Source: Streptosporangium violaceochromogenes | GTDB taxonomy: Bacteria; Actinomycetota; Actinomycetes; Streptosporangiales; Streptosporangiaceae | Length of the DNA stretch: 64,000 nucleotides | Reading direction: 5' to 3' | Assembly: GCF_014654615.1 (NCBI RefSeq) | Contig: NZ_BNBB01000005.1 | Span: 124,001-188,000 of the forward strand | In this document: piece after piece, positions 17,894 through 25,496 of the stretch | How positions within the stretch are numbered: position 1 is the stretch's first letter | Layout: every line of letters starts with the position of its first letter | Translations under genes and position numbers: made by a program | Notes under the pieces: model-generated | The model's input: only the letters and a program-made list of their open reading frames with translations | The model's database searches: none | What the model was told of the DNA's origin: nothing

Positions 17894-19270
17894 GTGGCGA
17901 TCAGCGTCTTCGATCTCTTCAAAATAGGCATCGGCCCCTCCAGCTCGCACACCGGCGGCCCGATGGCCGCCGCCCACCGGTTCGCCCGCGGCCTCGACGA
18001 GGACGGGCTGCTGGAGAAGACCTCCCGGGTCGAGGTGATCCTGTACGGCTCACTCGGCCTGACCGGCAAGGGGCACGGCAGCGACAAGGCCGTCCTGTTC
18101 GGCCTGTCCGGCGAGAAGCCCGAACTGATCGACGTCGACACCGTGGAGGAGCGCCTGGCCGCCATGCGCGCCTCCGGCACGATCTCCCTGTACGGCTCCC
18201 ACACGATCCCTTTCGTGGTCGGCGAGGATCTCGTCTTCGAACGCAAGATCTCGCTGCCGCACCACCCCAACGGCATGCGCTTCAGGGCGTTCTCGGAAAC
18301 GGGCGAACTCCTGCGCGAGAAGATCTACTACTCGGTGGGCGGCGGCTTCGTCGTGGACGAGAACGCCACCGGCGCCGACCGGATCAAGCAGGACGACACC
18401 ACCCTGCCCTACCCCTTCACGACGGCCGCCGAGCTGCTCGACCACTGCGCGGAGACAGGGCTTTCGATCTCCGGGCTGATGATGGAGAACGAGAAGGCGT
18501 TCGGCCGCTCGGAGAAGACGATCCGCGACGAGCTGCTGAACCTGTGGCGGGTGATGTGCGAGTGCGTCCGGCGCGGCGTCTCCAAGGAGGGCGTGCTGCC
18601 CGGCGGATTGAAGGTCAGGCGCCGGGCTCACCAGCTCCACCGGAGACTGCAGAGCGAGTCGCCCAAGAAGGACCCCCTCCACGCGATGGACTGGGTGTCG
18701 CTGTTCGCCCTCGCGGTGAACGAGGAGAACGCGGCCGGCGGCCGGATCGTCACCGCCCCCACCAACGGCGCCGCCGGCATCATCCCGGCCGTGCTCACCT
18801 ACTATGACCGCTTCGTCCCCCAAGCCGGCGACGACGGCGTGGTCCGCTTCCTGCTGACCGCCGGGGCGATCGGCGTGCTGTTCAAGGAGAACGCCTCCAT
18901 CTCGGGCGCCGAGGTCGGCTGCCAGGGCGAGGTCGGCTCGGCCTGCTCGATGGCCGCCGCCGGGCTCACCGAGGTGCTGGGCGGCACCCCGGAGCAGGTG
19001 GAGAACGCCGCAGAGATCGGCATCGAGCACAACCTGGGCCTGACCTGCGACCCGATCGGCGGCCTGGTGCAGATCCCGTGCATCGAGCGCAACGCCGTGG
19101 CCTCGATCAAGGCCATCACCGCGGCCCGGATCGCGCTGCGCGGCGACGGGCGCCACTTCGTCTCGCTGGACAAGGCGATCAAGACCATGCGCGACACCGG
19201 CCGCGACATGCTCGACAAGTACAAGGAGACCAGCCGCGGCGGCCTGGCCGTGAACGTCATCGAGTGCTGA
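17894..19270 (+). CDS. sdaA: L-serine ammonia-lyase (serine dehydratase), single-chain
   Basis: 458 residues with the beta domain first ([19 protein letters not shown]) and the alpha domain after. Converts L-serine to pyruvate and ammonia using a [4Fe-4S] cluster; cluster cysteines are apparent in [16 protein letters not shown] and [17 protein letters not shown] 17894 has AGGAAG upstream. Downstream of gcvTH it completes a glycine-to-serine-to-pyruvate route, although glyA, often found in this position, is absent here. Confidence 0.95.
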   Translation: MAISVFDLFKIGIGPSSSHTGGPMAAAHRFARGLDEDGLLEKTSRVEVILYGSLGLTGKGHGSDKAVLFGLSGEKPELIDVDTVEERLAAMRASGTISLYGSHTIPFVVGEDLVFERKISLPHHPNGMRFRAFSETGELLREKIYYSVGGGFVVDENATGADRIKQDDTTLPYPFTTAAELLDHCAETGLSISGLMMENEKAFGRSEKTIRDELLNLWRVMCECVRRGVSKEGVLPGGLKVRRRAHQLHRRLQSESPKKDPLHAMDWVSLFALAVNEENAAGGRIVTAPTNGAAGIIPAVLTYYDRFVPQAGDDGVVRFLLTAGAIGVLFKENASISGAEVGCQGEVGSACSMAAAGLTEVLGGTPEQVENAAEIGIEHNLGLTCDPIGGLVQIPCIERNAVASIKAITAARIALRGDGRHFVSLDKAIKTMRDTGRDMLDKYKETSRGGLAVNVIEC

Positions 19271-19373
19271 AACCCTCCCGCCCGCCCGGCGCTCCGGTCC
19301 GCCGGTCCGCCGGCCCTCTCCGGCCCGCCCCCGGCCACATCTCCGGGCGCGGGCTCCTAGATCGCCACATCAG

Positions 19374-19392
19374 TTGACAAATTAAGTTAATT
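19374..19392 (+). promoter_or_regulatory. AT-rich promoter/operator element upstream of the glycosyltransferase
   Basis: TTGACA (19374-19379) is followed at once by the palindrome AATTAA-G-TTAATT (19380-19392), an exceptional AT island for this genome, 86 bases before the start at 19478. TTGACA is a likely -35 box; no clear -10 is seen at 17 bases. Confidence 0.45.
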
Positions 19393-19477
19393 GCCGCGAA
19401 CTTCCTCATCTCACACAGGAATCGGTGCTCCGCGCCTATGCTGGGTGCCCTCTGTCGCGCAGACTCAGGAGGTGCCG

Positions 19478-21196
19478 GTGTCGACGGAGGTTCTCATGCC
19501 GGCGGAGACACGTCCGGGGAGCCGCCTCCTCCGCTTCCTCGGCTCTCACTGGCTCTTCCTGACCGCCCTGGCGGCCGGGGCCGGGCTCAGGGCGCTGGCG
19601 GTGCTGGGCTACCGCCCGGCCCTGTGGTTCTGGGCCGACTCCTTCGTCTATCTCGGCGCCGGCCTCGACCCCCGCCCGATGGAGTCCCGGCCCTCGGGGT
19701 ACGCGCTGCTGCTGTGGGCGCTGAAGCCGTTCTCCAGCATCGAGGCAGTGACCGCCCTGCAGCACCTGCTCGGCCTGGCCACGGCCTGCTGCGTCTACCT
19801 CCTGCTGCGCCGCCTGGGCGGCCTGCCGGGCTGGGGGGCGACGCTCGTCACCCTCCCGGTGCTGCTGGAGATCCACCAGATCCAGCTCGAACACCTCGTC
19901 ATGGCGGACCTGCTGCTGGAGTTCCTGGCGATGGCGGCGGTCACACTGGTGATGTGGCGGCGCCGTCCCCCGGTGTGGGCCGCGGGGGCGGCGGGACTCC
20001 TGCTGGCCCTGGCGACCGTCACCCGGACGATCGGGCTCCCGCTGGTCGCCGTGGCGCTGCTGTGCATGGTGATCAGGCGGAGCGGATGGCGGGCGGTCCT
20101 CGCGACCGCGCTGACCTGCGCGGTGGGCCTGGGCTCTTACGCGCTGTGGTTCAGGTCCGAATACGGCGAGTACGGTCTGACCCGGGGAAACGCCTTCCTG
20201 TGGGCGCGCACGATGACCTTCGCCGACTGCGGGCGGATCGCACCGGCCGGGCCGGAGGCCGCCCTGTGCCCCATCGGCCCGGTGAGCGCGCGCAAGCCCC
20301 CGCCGGTCTACATCTGGGACGACGCCTCGCCACTGAACCGGATCAAGGGCACGTGGGCCGAGCGCGACAGGCTCGCCGGGGACTTCGCCCTCCAGGCGAT
20401 CAGGGCCCAGCCCCTCGACTTCCTGCGCACCGGCCTTGAGGACGTGGTCCACGTCTTCGACTGGGACCGCCGCGTCTACCCCACCCCCGGCCCGCAGAGC
20501 GCCTACGTCTTCCCCGACGCCGCCCGGCCCTTCCCCGCGGGGGCCGCCTCCCAGGGCCGGACCGCCGAGGAGCTCACCGTGGCCTACCAGGGCTCCTCCG
20601 GGACGACCGTCCTGGCCGAGCCCTACGCCGGGTGGCTGCGCGCCTACCAGGGCTACGGCGTCCTGCGCGGCCCGTTCCTCGCCCTGATCACGCTGATCGG
20701 CCTGCTCGGCGTGCTGTTCAACTGGCGGCGGCTGGGCGGCGCGGTGCTGATGCCCTGGGGCGTGGGCGCCGCGCTGCTGGCCCTGCCGCCCTTCATCGCC
20801 GCCTTCGACCACCGCTACGTGGTGCCCGCCGTCCCGTTCCTCTGCCTGGCCGCCGGGCTGACGTTCGGGACGCGGCGGCAGCCGTCAGCGCCCCCGGACA
20901 TGGAGGCGGACGAAGGCTCCGAGATCATCATCCCCGACAGTTTTGCGGACCTTCGTGACGACGTCCTTGTTCATCCGCGCGACGAGTTTGCCGACGTCGG
21001 CCGTGGGACCGCAGGCGACCGCGATCCGGAGTCTGTCCCCCTTCACGAGCCTGACGCGAACACGCGCGAGTCCTTCGACTTCTTTAAGCGCGACGCCCAG
21101 CATCGCGGTGCCGGAGCCGCTGCGGCTCCCCCATCGTCCCCAGCCCAGGGCGCGCGTCAGCCATCTGATCGCCAGGAGCGCCAGTACTACCTGTAG
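19478..21196 (+). CDS. Polytopic membrane glycosyltransferase-like protein (ArnT/PMT type)
   Basis: 572 residues as read. About 10-12 membrane helices fill residues 20-470. The first loop carries WFWADSFVYLGAGLDPRPMESRPSG, with the acidic residue expected of GT-C enzymes, and the last helices contain FDHRYVVPAVPFLCLAAG. Probably transfers sugar from a polyprenyl-phosphate donor outside the membrane. GTG 19478 has AGGAGG five bases upstream; the frame is open from 19391 but without a site. The last 104 codons (20885-21196) are exactly antisense to a DUF6286 gene and look unlike protein of this family; a truncated paralogue at 43638 ends where this gene should. Confidence 0.75.
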   Translation: MSTEVLMPAETRPGSRLLRFLGSHWLFLTALAAGAGLRALAVLGYRPALWFWADSFVYLGAGLDPRPMESRPSGYALLLWALKPFSSIEAVTALQHLLGLATACCVYLLLRRLGGLPGWGATLVTLPVLLEIHQIQLEHLVMADLLLEFLAMAAVTLVMWRRRPPVWAAGAAGLLLALATVTRTIGLPLVAVALLCMVIRRSGWRAVLATALTCAVGLGSYALWFRSEYGEYGLTRGNAFLWARTMTFADCGRIAPAGPEAALCPIGPVSARKPPPVYIWDDASPLNRIKGTWAERDRLAGDFALQAIRAQPLDFLRTGLEDVVHVFDWDRRVYPTPGPQSAYVFPDAARPFPAGAASQGRTAEELTVAYQGSSGTTVLAEPYAGWLRAYQGYGVLRGPFLALITLIGLLGVLFNWRRLGGAVLMPWGVGAALLALPPFIAAFDHRYVVPAVPFLCLAAGLTFGTRRQPSAPPDMEADEGSEIIIPDSFADLRDDVLVHPRDEFADVGRGTAGDRDPESVPLHEPDANTRESFDFFKRDAQHRGAGAAAAPPSSPAQGARQPSDRQERQYYL

Positions 21197-21385
21197 CAGC
21201 GCGGCCGACCAGCCCAGCCACGCGTGCCCGGACAGATACGCGGGAAGGTCCCTGCCGAGCAGCCGGTCGCCGGGCGGGTGGGAGCGCAGGTCGCCCCTCC
21301 CGCGCAGGAAGGCGTAGAGTCCCGCCCCGGTCAGCACCGCGCCGCAGACGGCCAGGCCGATCCGGTTGCCCGTGTACGCCTTCAT
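20885..21385 (-). CDS. DUF6286 membrane protein (Asp23/AmaP-associated type)
   Basis: 166 residues. Two membrane helices come first (IGLAVCGAVLTGAGLYAFL and LGWSAALLQVVLALLAIRW), then a soluble alpha/beta domain ending FVRLHVRGR. DUF6286 proteins cluster with Asp23/Gls24 envelope-stress proteins in actinobacteria, probably as membrane anchors. ATG 21385 shares one base with the stop of the upstream paralogue. Its 3' 312 bases are antisense to the glycosyltransferase frame. Confidence 0.72.
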   Translation of the reverse strand: MKAYTGNRIGLAVCGAVLTGAGLYAFLRGRGDLRSHPPGDRLLGRDLPAYLSGHAWLGWSAALLQVVLALLAIRWLTRALGWGRWGSRSGSGTAMLGVALKEVEGLARVRVRLVKGDRLRIAVACGPTADVGKLVARMNKDVVTKVRKTVGDDDLGAFVRLHVRGR

Positions 21386-21996
21386 CAGACCCCTTTCCTG
21401 CGCAGCCGTACCACGACCTCGCCGCCGCACATCGCGCCCAGGACCGCCAGCCGGTCGCCGACCACCGTGCCCACCTGGCGCAGCAGCGGACCGGTCCGGT
21501 CGGCACCGGTGAACACGGTGACCTCGACGTCACGCGACCCGAGGCGCACCCGCGCCCTTCCCACCTCGTCCACCGACTCGGCCGCCGCCCGGAGCGTACG
21601 GCGGAGCCCGGAGCGGGTCAGGCCGATCACCGTCCGCGCGTCCGAGGACTCCAGCGGCACCAGCCGGGTCCGTCCCGGCAGCGCCGCGAGCACGAGCAGC
21701 AGCACCCCCACCGCCGTCGCGGCCAGCGCCGCGGCGACCACGGCGGAGTCGCTCCACTTCAGCACCCCGGCCGCGGCCAGAAGCTTGCGGTAGGGCACCC
21801 GTCCCAGGGACGAGCCCATCGCCAGACCGGCCGTCACACCGGCGGCGGCGCAGAGCCCGACGGCGACCGGCAGGGCCGTCAGCACGCCGGCCGGGGTCCT
21901 GTCCGGTCTCAGCAGCCGGACCGATCTGCGGCGGAGCGCGTGCAGGTGTTCCCCCGCCGCGCTCCCCGCCAAGATGTCCTGAAGCGCACTCGTCAC
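21385..21996 (-). CDS. DUF6286-like membrane protein, longer paralogue
   Basis: 203 residues from GTG 21996. It has an N-terminal cytosolic segment (TSALQDILAGSAAGEHLHAL), two membrane helices (about residues 45-65 and 85-107), then an alpha/beta domain whose end (VVGDRLAVLGAMCGGEVVVRLRRKG) parallels the next gene. The two probably arose by duplication and act together at the cell envelope. An upstream start at 22038 is in frame. No asp23 gene lies in the window. Confidence 0.65.
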   Translation of the reverse strand: MTSALQDILAGSAAGEHLHALRRRSVRLLRPDRTPAGVLTALPVAVGLCAAAGVTAGLAMGSSLGRVPYRKLLAAAGVLKWSDSAVVAAALAATAVGVLLLVLAALPGRTRLVPLESSDARTVIGLTRSGLRRTLRAAAESVDEVGRARVRLGSRDVEVTVFTGADRTGPLLRQVGTVVGDRLAVLGAMCGGEVVVRLRRKGV

Positions 21997-22145
21997 CTGG
22001 CCAGGTGTACGCGCCCCCGCCCGTTCCGAGGGAGGCACACCCGGCGACTTTCACGATCGTGGAGGCACCCTGGCCGGAGAATTTACCGCCGGGCAAGCAA
22101 CATGAACATTACTCATATTAGGACGGATGCGGCTATCCTGCCCGC

Positions 22146-23339
22146 ATGGACGACCGTCGGCGCTACGACCGGGCCACCGCGCACCTCGATCCTCCCCTCG
22201 CCGTACTCGACCTGGCGGCGCTGCGCTCGAACGCCTCCGGCATGGTACGGCGGGCCGGCGGCAAGCCCATCAGGGTCGCGAGCAAGTCGATCCGGTCCCG
22301 GCCCGTCCTGGAGCGGGTCCTCGCCATGGACGGCTTCGCCGGGATCATGGCCTTCACCCTGCCCGAGGCGCTCTGGCTCGTCTCCCGCGGGCTGCGGGAC
22401 GTCCTCGTCGCCTACCCCACCGTGGACCGGGCCGCGCTCGCCGCGCTGGCCGCCGACGGCCGGGCCGCGCGGGAGATCACGGTGATGGTGGACCGGGCCG
22501 AACACCTGGACCTCGTCGAGGCGGCGGTCGCCGGTGTCCCCGGCCGCCACGAGATCCGGATATGTATGGACATCGACGCGGGCTTTGTCACCCTCGGCGG
22601 CACGTTCCGGGCGGGCGCCCGCCGCTCCCCCGTCCGCGAGCCCGGCCAGGCCGCCGACCTGGCCGCCGCCGTCCTCCGGCACCCCGGCCTGCGCCTGGTC
22701 GGCCTGATGGCCTACGAGGCCCAGATCGCCGGAGTCGGAGACGCCCCTTCGGGCAACCCCCTCCTCGCCCGGGCGATCCGCTGGATGCAGGCCAGGTCAC
22801 GGCGTGAGCTGGCCGCGCGCAGGGGGCGCGTCGTCCGGGCCGTCCGTCACCTCACCGACCTGGAGTTCGTCAACGGCGGCGGCAGCGGCAGCATCGAGCA
22901 GACCGCCCGCGAACCGGCGATCACCGAGGTCGCCGCGGGCTCGGGCCTCTTCCACCCCCGCCTGTTCGACTTCTACCGGGGTTTCACCGGCAGACCCGCC
23001 GCCCTGTTCGCCCTCCCCGTCGTCCGCCGCCCCTCCCCCGGCGTCGTCACCGTCCTCGGCGGCGGCTACCCGGCCTCCGGCGCCCCCGGCCCCGACCGCC
23101 TCCCCCAGCCCTACCTGCCGCACGGACTGCGCTACGACCGCGACGAGGGCGCGGGCGAGGTGCAGACCCCCCTGCTCGGCCCGGCCGCCGGACGGCTGCG
23201 GATCGGCGACCGCGTGTGGTTCAGGCACGCCAAGGCCGGCGAGCTCTGCGAGCGCTTCACGGCCCTGCACCTGATCGACGGCGACGAGGTGGTGGAGACC
23301 GTCCCCACCTACCGGGGCGAGGGCCACACTTTCCTGTGA
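22146..23339 (+). CDS. PLP enzyme, D-threonine aldolase / D-serine dehydratase-like (alanine racemase fold)
   Basis: 397 residues. The N-terminal alanine-racemase-like barrel has the PLP lysine in IRVASKSIRS (about residue 47). The C-terminal beta domain carries His and Cys in WFRHAKAGELCERF, which fits the metal site of D-threonine aldolases and DSD1-type D-serine dehydratases. It would act on a D-amino acid. A TATCCT box (22134-22139) lies six bases before the ATG, implying a leaderless transcript. No partner gene adjoins it. Confidence 0.82.
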   Translation: MDDRRRYDRATAHLDPPLAVLDLAALRSNASGMVRRAGGKPIRVASKSIRSRPVLERVLAMDGFAGIMAFTLPEALWLVSRGLRDVLVAYPTVDRAALAALAADGRAAREITVMVDRAEHLDLVEAAVAGVPGRHEIRICMDIDAGFVTLGGTFRAGARRSPVREPGQAADLAAAVLRHPGLRLVGLMAYEAQIAGVGDAPSGNPLLARAIRWMQARSRRELAARRGRVVRAVRHLTDLEFVNGGGSGSIEQTAREPAITEVAAGSGLFHPRLFDFYRGFTGRPAALFALPVVRRPSPGVVTVLGGGYPASGAPGPDRLPQPYLPHGLRYDRDEGAGEVQTPLLGPAAGRLRIGDRVWFRHAKAGELCERFTALHLIDGDEVVETVPTYRGEGHTFL

Positions 23340-23416
23340 CCCCCGCCCGCCGCCCGGATCGGCGGCACCTGCGCCCGCCGCCCGGGCCGGCGGCACCCGG
23401 AACACCGCCGCCCGGG

Positions 23417-23752
23417 TCAACGGCGGCGGCGCCAGAGCACGACCATCGCGGTGACCGCCAGCGCGGCGCCCACCCCCATCAGGAGCGGCGCCAGACTCGG
23501 CCGCTCCTCGGCCCACAGACCCTCCGGCTCCTCCACCGGGGCGGCCCGCCGCGACGCGCCCCCCACCGCGTCGCTCACCTTCTCCGTCACGGAGGCCAGA
23601 AACTCCCTGGCGCCCGTCTCCGCCTTGGCCGCGGTCCGCCTGGCGACCTGCTTCGGGCTCACCCGGTCGGCGATGGCGTCGACCGTCCGCGCCAGCTCCG
23701 CGCGGGTCCGCTCGATTCGCCGCTCCAGTTCCGCGGGATCGGTGTCCGCCAT
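23417..23752 (-). CDS. DUF3618 membrane-anchored protein
   Basis: 111 residues. The N-terminus [29 protein letters not shown] is the DUF3618 signature, a helical segment common in actinobacteria. A C-terminal membrane helix ([21 protein letters not shown]) ends in arginines, consistent with an inward-facing anchor. ATG 23752 has GGAGAG upstream. Often found with phage-holin-like envelope proteins; function unknown. Confidence 0.8.
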   Translation of the reverse strand: MADTDPAELERRIERTRAELARTVDAIADRVSPKQVARRTAAKAETGAREFLASVTEKVSDAVGGASRRAAPVEEPEGLWAEERPSLAPLLMGVGAALAVTAMVVLWRRRR

Positions 23753-23874
23753 GGCTCTCCTCTCCATCCCCTCAAACCCCCCTCGTATCGATCAGTCTGT
23801 CAGGTACGGCCCGGTCACGGCACTTCGGGCGGACCGGTACGTTGACCCGGGAACGATTCCTCGGAAGGAAGCAC

Positions 23875-24339
23875 ATGAAACGAACTCCCGGCGACGCCGC
23901 CCCGGACTTCACCCTTCCCGCCGCCGACGGCACCACCGTGTCGCTGGACGACCACCGCGGCAGGCGGGTCATCCTCTACTTCTACCCCGCCGCGATGACC
24001 CCGGGCTGTACCAAGCAGGCCTGCGACTTCCGCGACAGCCTCGCCTCCCTGGCCTCCGCCGGCTTCGCCGTCCTCGGCGTGTCGAAGGACACCCCCGCCA
24101 AACTGGCAAAATTCGTCGAACGCGACGCGCTGACCTTCCCCCTGCTGTCCGACCCCGGTCTGGAGGTGCACCAGGCGTACGGCGCCTATGGCGAGAAGAC
24201 GATGTACGGCAAGACCACCGTCGGCGTGCTGCGCTCCACCTTCGTCATCGACCCCGACGGAAAGATCGAGAAGGCCCTCTACAACGTGAAGGCCACCGGT
24301 CACGTGGCCCGCCTGCGCCGCGAACTCGGCGTCGACTGA
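23875..24339 (+). CDS. bcp: Thioredoxin-dependent peroxiredoxin, Bcp type
   Basis: 154 residues. Reduces hydrogen peroxide and organic hydroperoxides with thioredoxin. [20 protein letters not shown] holds the peroxidatic cysteine (TPGC) and the resolving cysteine five residues later, as in atypical two-Cys PrxQ/Bcp proteins. ATG 23875 has GGAAGGA upstream. Monocistronic; a T-rich stretch follows the stop without a hairpin of its own. Confidence 0.93.
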   Translation: MKRTPGDAAPDFTLPAADGTTVSLDDHRGRRVILYFYPAAMTPGCTKQACDFRDSLASLASAGFAVLGVSKDTPAKLAKFVERDALTFPLLSDPGLEVHQAYGAYGEKTMYGKTTVGVLRSTFVIDPDGKIEKALYNVKATGHVARLRRELGVD

Positions 24340-24368
24340 CCCCCTTTTTCCCCATTAAATACAAAAAA

Positions 24369-24417
24369 GGCACGCTCCAAGAATTGTCGGTCCCGTTCCG
24401 TAGGCTTGGAGCGTGCC
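24369..24417 (-). terminator. 13-bp inverted repeat with minus-strand T-tract, covering the HNH start codon
   Basis: GGCACGCTCCAAG (24369-24381) pairs perfectly with CTTGGAGCGTGCC (24405-24417) across a 23-base loop. On the minus strand it is followed by TTTTTTG (24368-24362), the form of an intrinsic terminator, yet no minus-strand gene lies upstream. On the plus strand its right arm contains the GTG start (24413) of the HNH gene, so it could hide that start. Confidence 0.7.
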
Positions 24418-24994
24418 CCGCAAGTACAAATACACCCACGAAATGCCGGCCGAGGCCGCGAGGGCCTCCCGGAGCGTCACCGGCGTCCTGCGCCGCCTCG
24501 GCATCACCGTGGCGGGCGGTAATCACGCGCACATCAGCCGCCAACTCAAACGTTTCGGCATCGACACCTCACATTTTCTCGGCCAAGCCCTTCAACGGGG
24601 GCGGCGATCGGCCGGACGCCTGTCTCCCGGAGAGGTTCTCCGGGTCCGTCCGCCCGGATCCCCCCGGACCAACCCCCCCGTGCTCCGTCGCGCACTTCAG
24701 GAAGCCGGCGTGCCCTACCGGTGGGGTGCCTGTAAGATCGGGGGCGCCTGGCGAGGTGAGCCGCTCACGCCGCACGTCGACCACCTCAACGGCGACTGGC
24801 TGGACAACAGAATAAACGACTTGCGTTTTCTCTGCCCGAACTGCCATTCTCAGACGGAGAACTTCGCAGGGAAAAACAGAGGGGCCGTAGCCCAACGGCA
24901 GGAGGCAGCGTCTTTAGGTGGCGCGCAGTATGGGTTCGAATCCCATCGGCCCCACAATTTTCAGAAAAACGCACCGCCCCGTCCGGCCCGGTGA
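24413..24994 (+). CDS. HNH endonuclease-like protein whose frame runs through a tRNA gene
   Basis: 193 residues as read; the protein-like part is about 155. The HNH core is HVDHLNGDWLDNRINDLRF followed by LCPNCHSQ, with catalytic His-Asp/His and CPNC zinc ligands. In relatives I know, the other zinc pair is C-x-x-C, but here RWGAC has Trp for the first Cys. The N-terminus (YTHEMPAEAARASRSVTGVLRRLG) resembles a small DNA-binding helical domain. The start is GTG 24413, apparently leaderless. Codon use is more AT-rich than neighbours, suggesting transfer. The last 38 codons are the tRNA plus 40 bases, so the true C-terminus may be an artefact of read-through. Confidence 0.8.
   Translation: MPRKYKYTHEMPAEAARASRSVTGVLRRLGITVAGGNHAHISRQLKRFGIDTSHFLGQALQRGRRSAGRLSPGEVLRVRPPGSPRTNPPVLRRALQEAGVPYRWGACKIGGAWRGEPLTPHVDHLNGDWLDNRINDLRFLCPNCHSQTENFAGKNRGAVAQRQEAASLGGAQYGFESHRPHNFQKNAPPRPAR
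24881..24954 (+). tRNA. Unusual tRNA, anticodon UAG, short variable loop, overlapping the HNH frame
   Basis: 74 bases, no encoded CCA. Acceptor GGGGCCG/CGGCCCC; D stem GCC/GGC; anticodon stem GCGTC/GGCGC with loop TTTAGGT (anticodon TAG, 24915-24917, reading CUA); five-base variable loop GCAGT; T stem ATGGG/CCCAT with TTCGAAT loop; discriminator A. All stems pair, with one G-U. CUA is a leucine codon, but bacterial leucine tRNAs have a long variable arm, which is missing here. The amino-acid identity is therefore unclear. It starts directly after the HNH domain on the same strand, within its reading frame. Confidence 0.8.
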
Positions 24995-25446
24995 AAGCAA
25001 CCGTCATTCTCTCCGTCCGCGGCGCGCTTTTCCTCGAAGAAGACGTGGAGAGCGGGCGTGCCAGGTCGAGGCCGGCGGCGATCCGTGAGGCCGTCCGCCT
25101 GCTGCGTGACCAAGGGCCCGAGACCGGCCTCGCCGTCCCTCCGCCCGCGTCCGCCGGCGCGGCGTCCGCGGCAAACGGGTGTCGTGACGGCGCCGGCGAC
25201 GGTCAGCCGCGCGCCGCACGAAGGGGCGTCACGGAGGGTGCCACGGGGACGGGAGACGTCATCGGGCCGCGCGGCACGTCCTCTCCGCCACGCGGCCCGC
25301 CGTCGTTGTGATCCGCCATCACAACTGTTTCTCCCTTTACTCACCCCTTGGGGCGCTCCCACCGACAATGGTGCCGAACATCGGGTAAAGAGCGTGTAAG
25401 CCGTGGTAGGTCGCGCGCGATGTGCTACCTGGGTCGCAGGCGAAGC
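24995..25446. other. Gene-free region between the tRNA and the histidine kinase
   Basis: About 450 bases. Openings on both strands are low-quality and compositionally random. AATTTTC follows the tRNA and may end its transcript. I see no hairpin with a T-tract and no credible ORF. Confidence 0.45.
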
Positions 25447-25462
25447 TCCCCCTTGAGGGGGA
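25447..25462. promoter_or_regulatory. Inverted repeat TCCCCC-TTGA-GGGGGA upstream of the histidine kinase
   Basis: Perfect six-base arms around TTGA, ending 34 bases before the kinase start. A similar repeat with a three-base spacer precedes the ABC transporter (27712-27726), so it may be a site for the response regulator. Confidence 0.45.
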
Positions 25463-25496
25463 ACGCCGTTGATCTGCGTATCCGTATCGTGGTGAT

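Noticed and set aside
24881..24954. Ordinary tRNA-Leu(UAG)
   Set aside because: Variable region is five bases; bacterial leucine tRNAs have a long variable arm. Reported as an unusual tRNA instead.
24881..25000. Integrative-element attachment site at the tRNA 3' end
   Set aside because: No second copy of the tRNA 3' end and no integrase found in the window.
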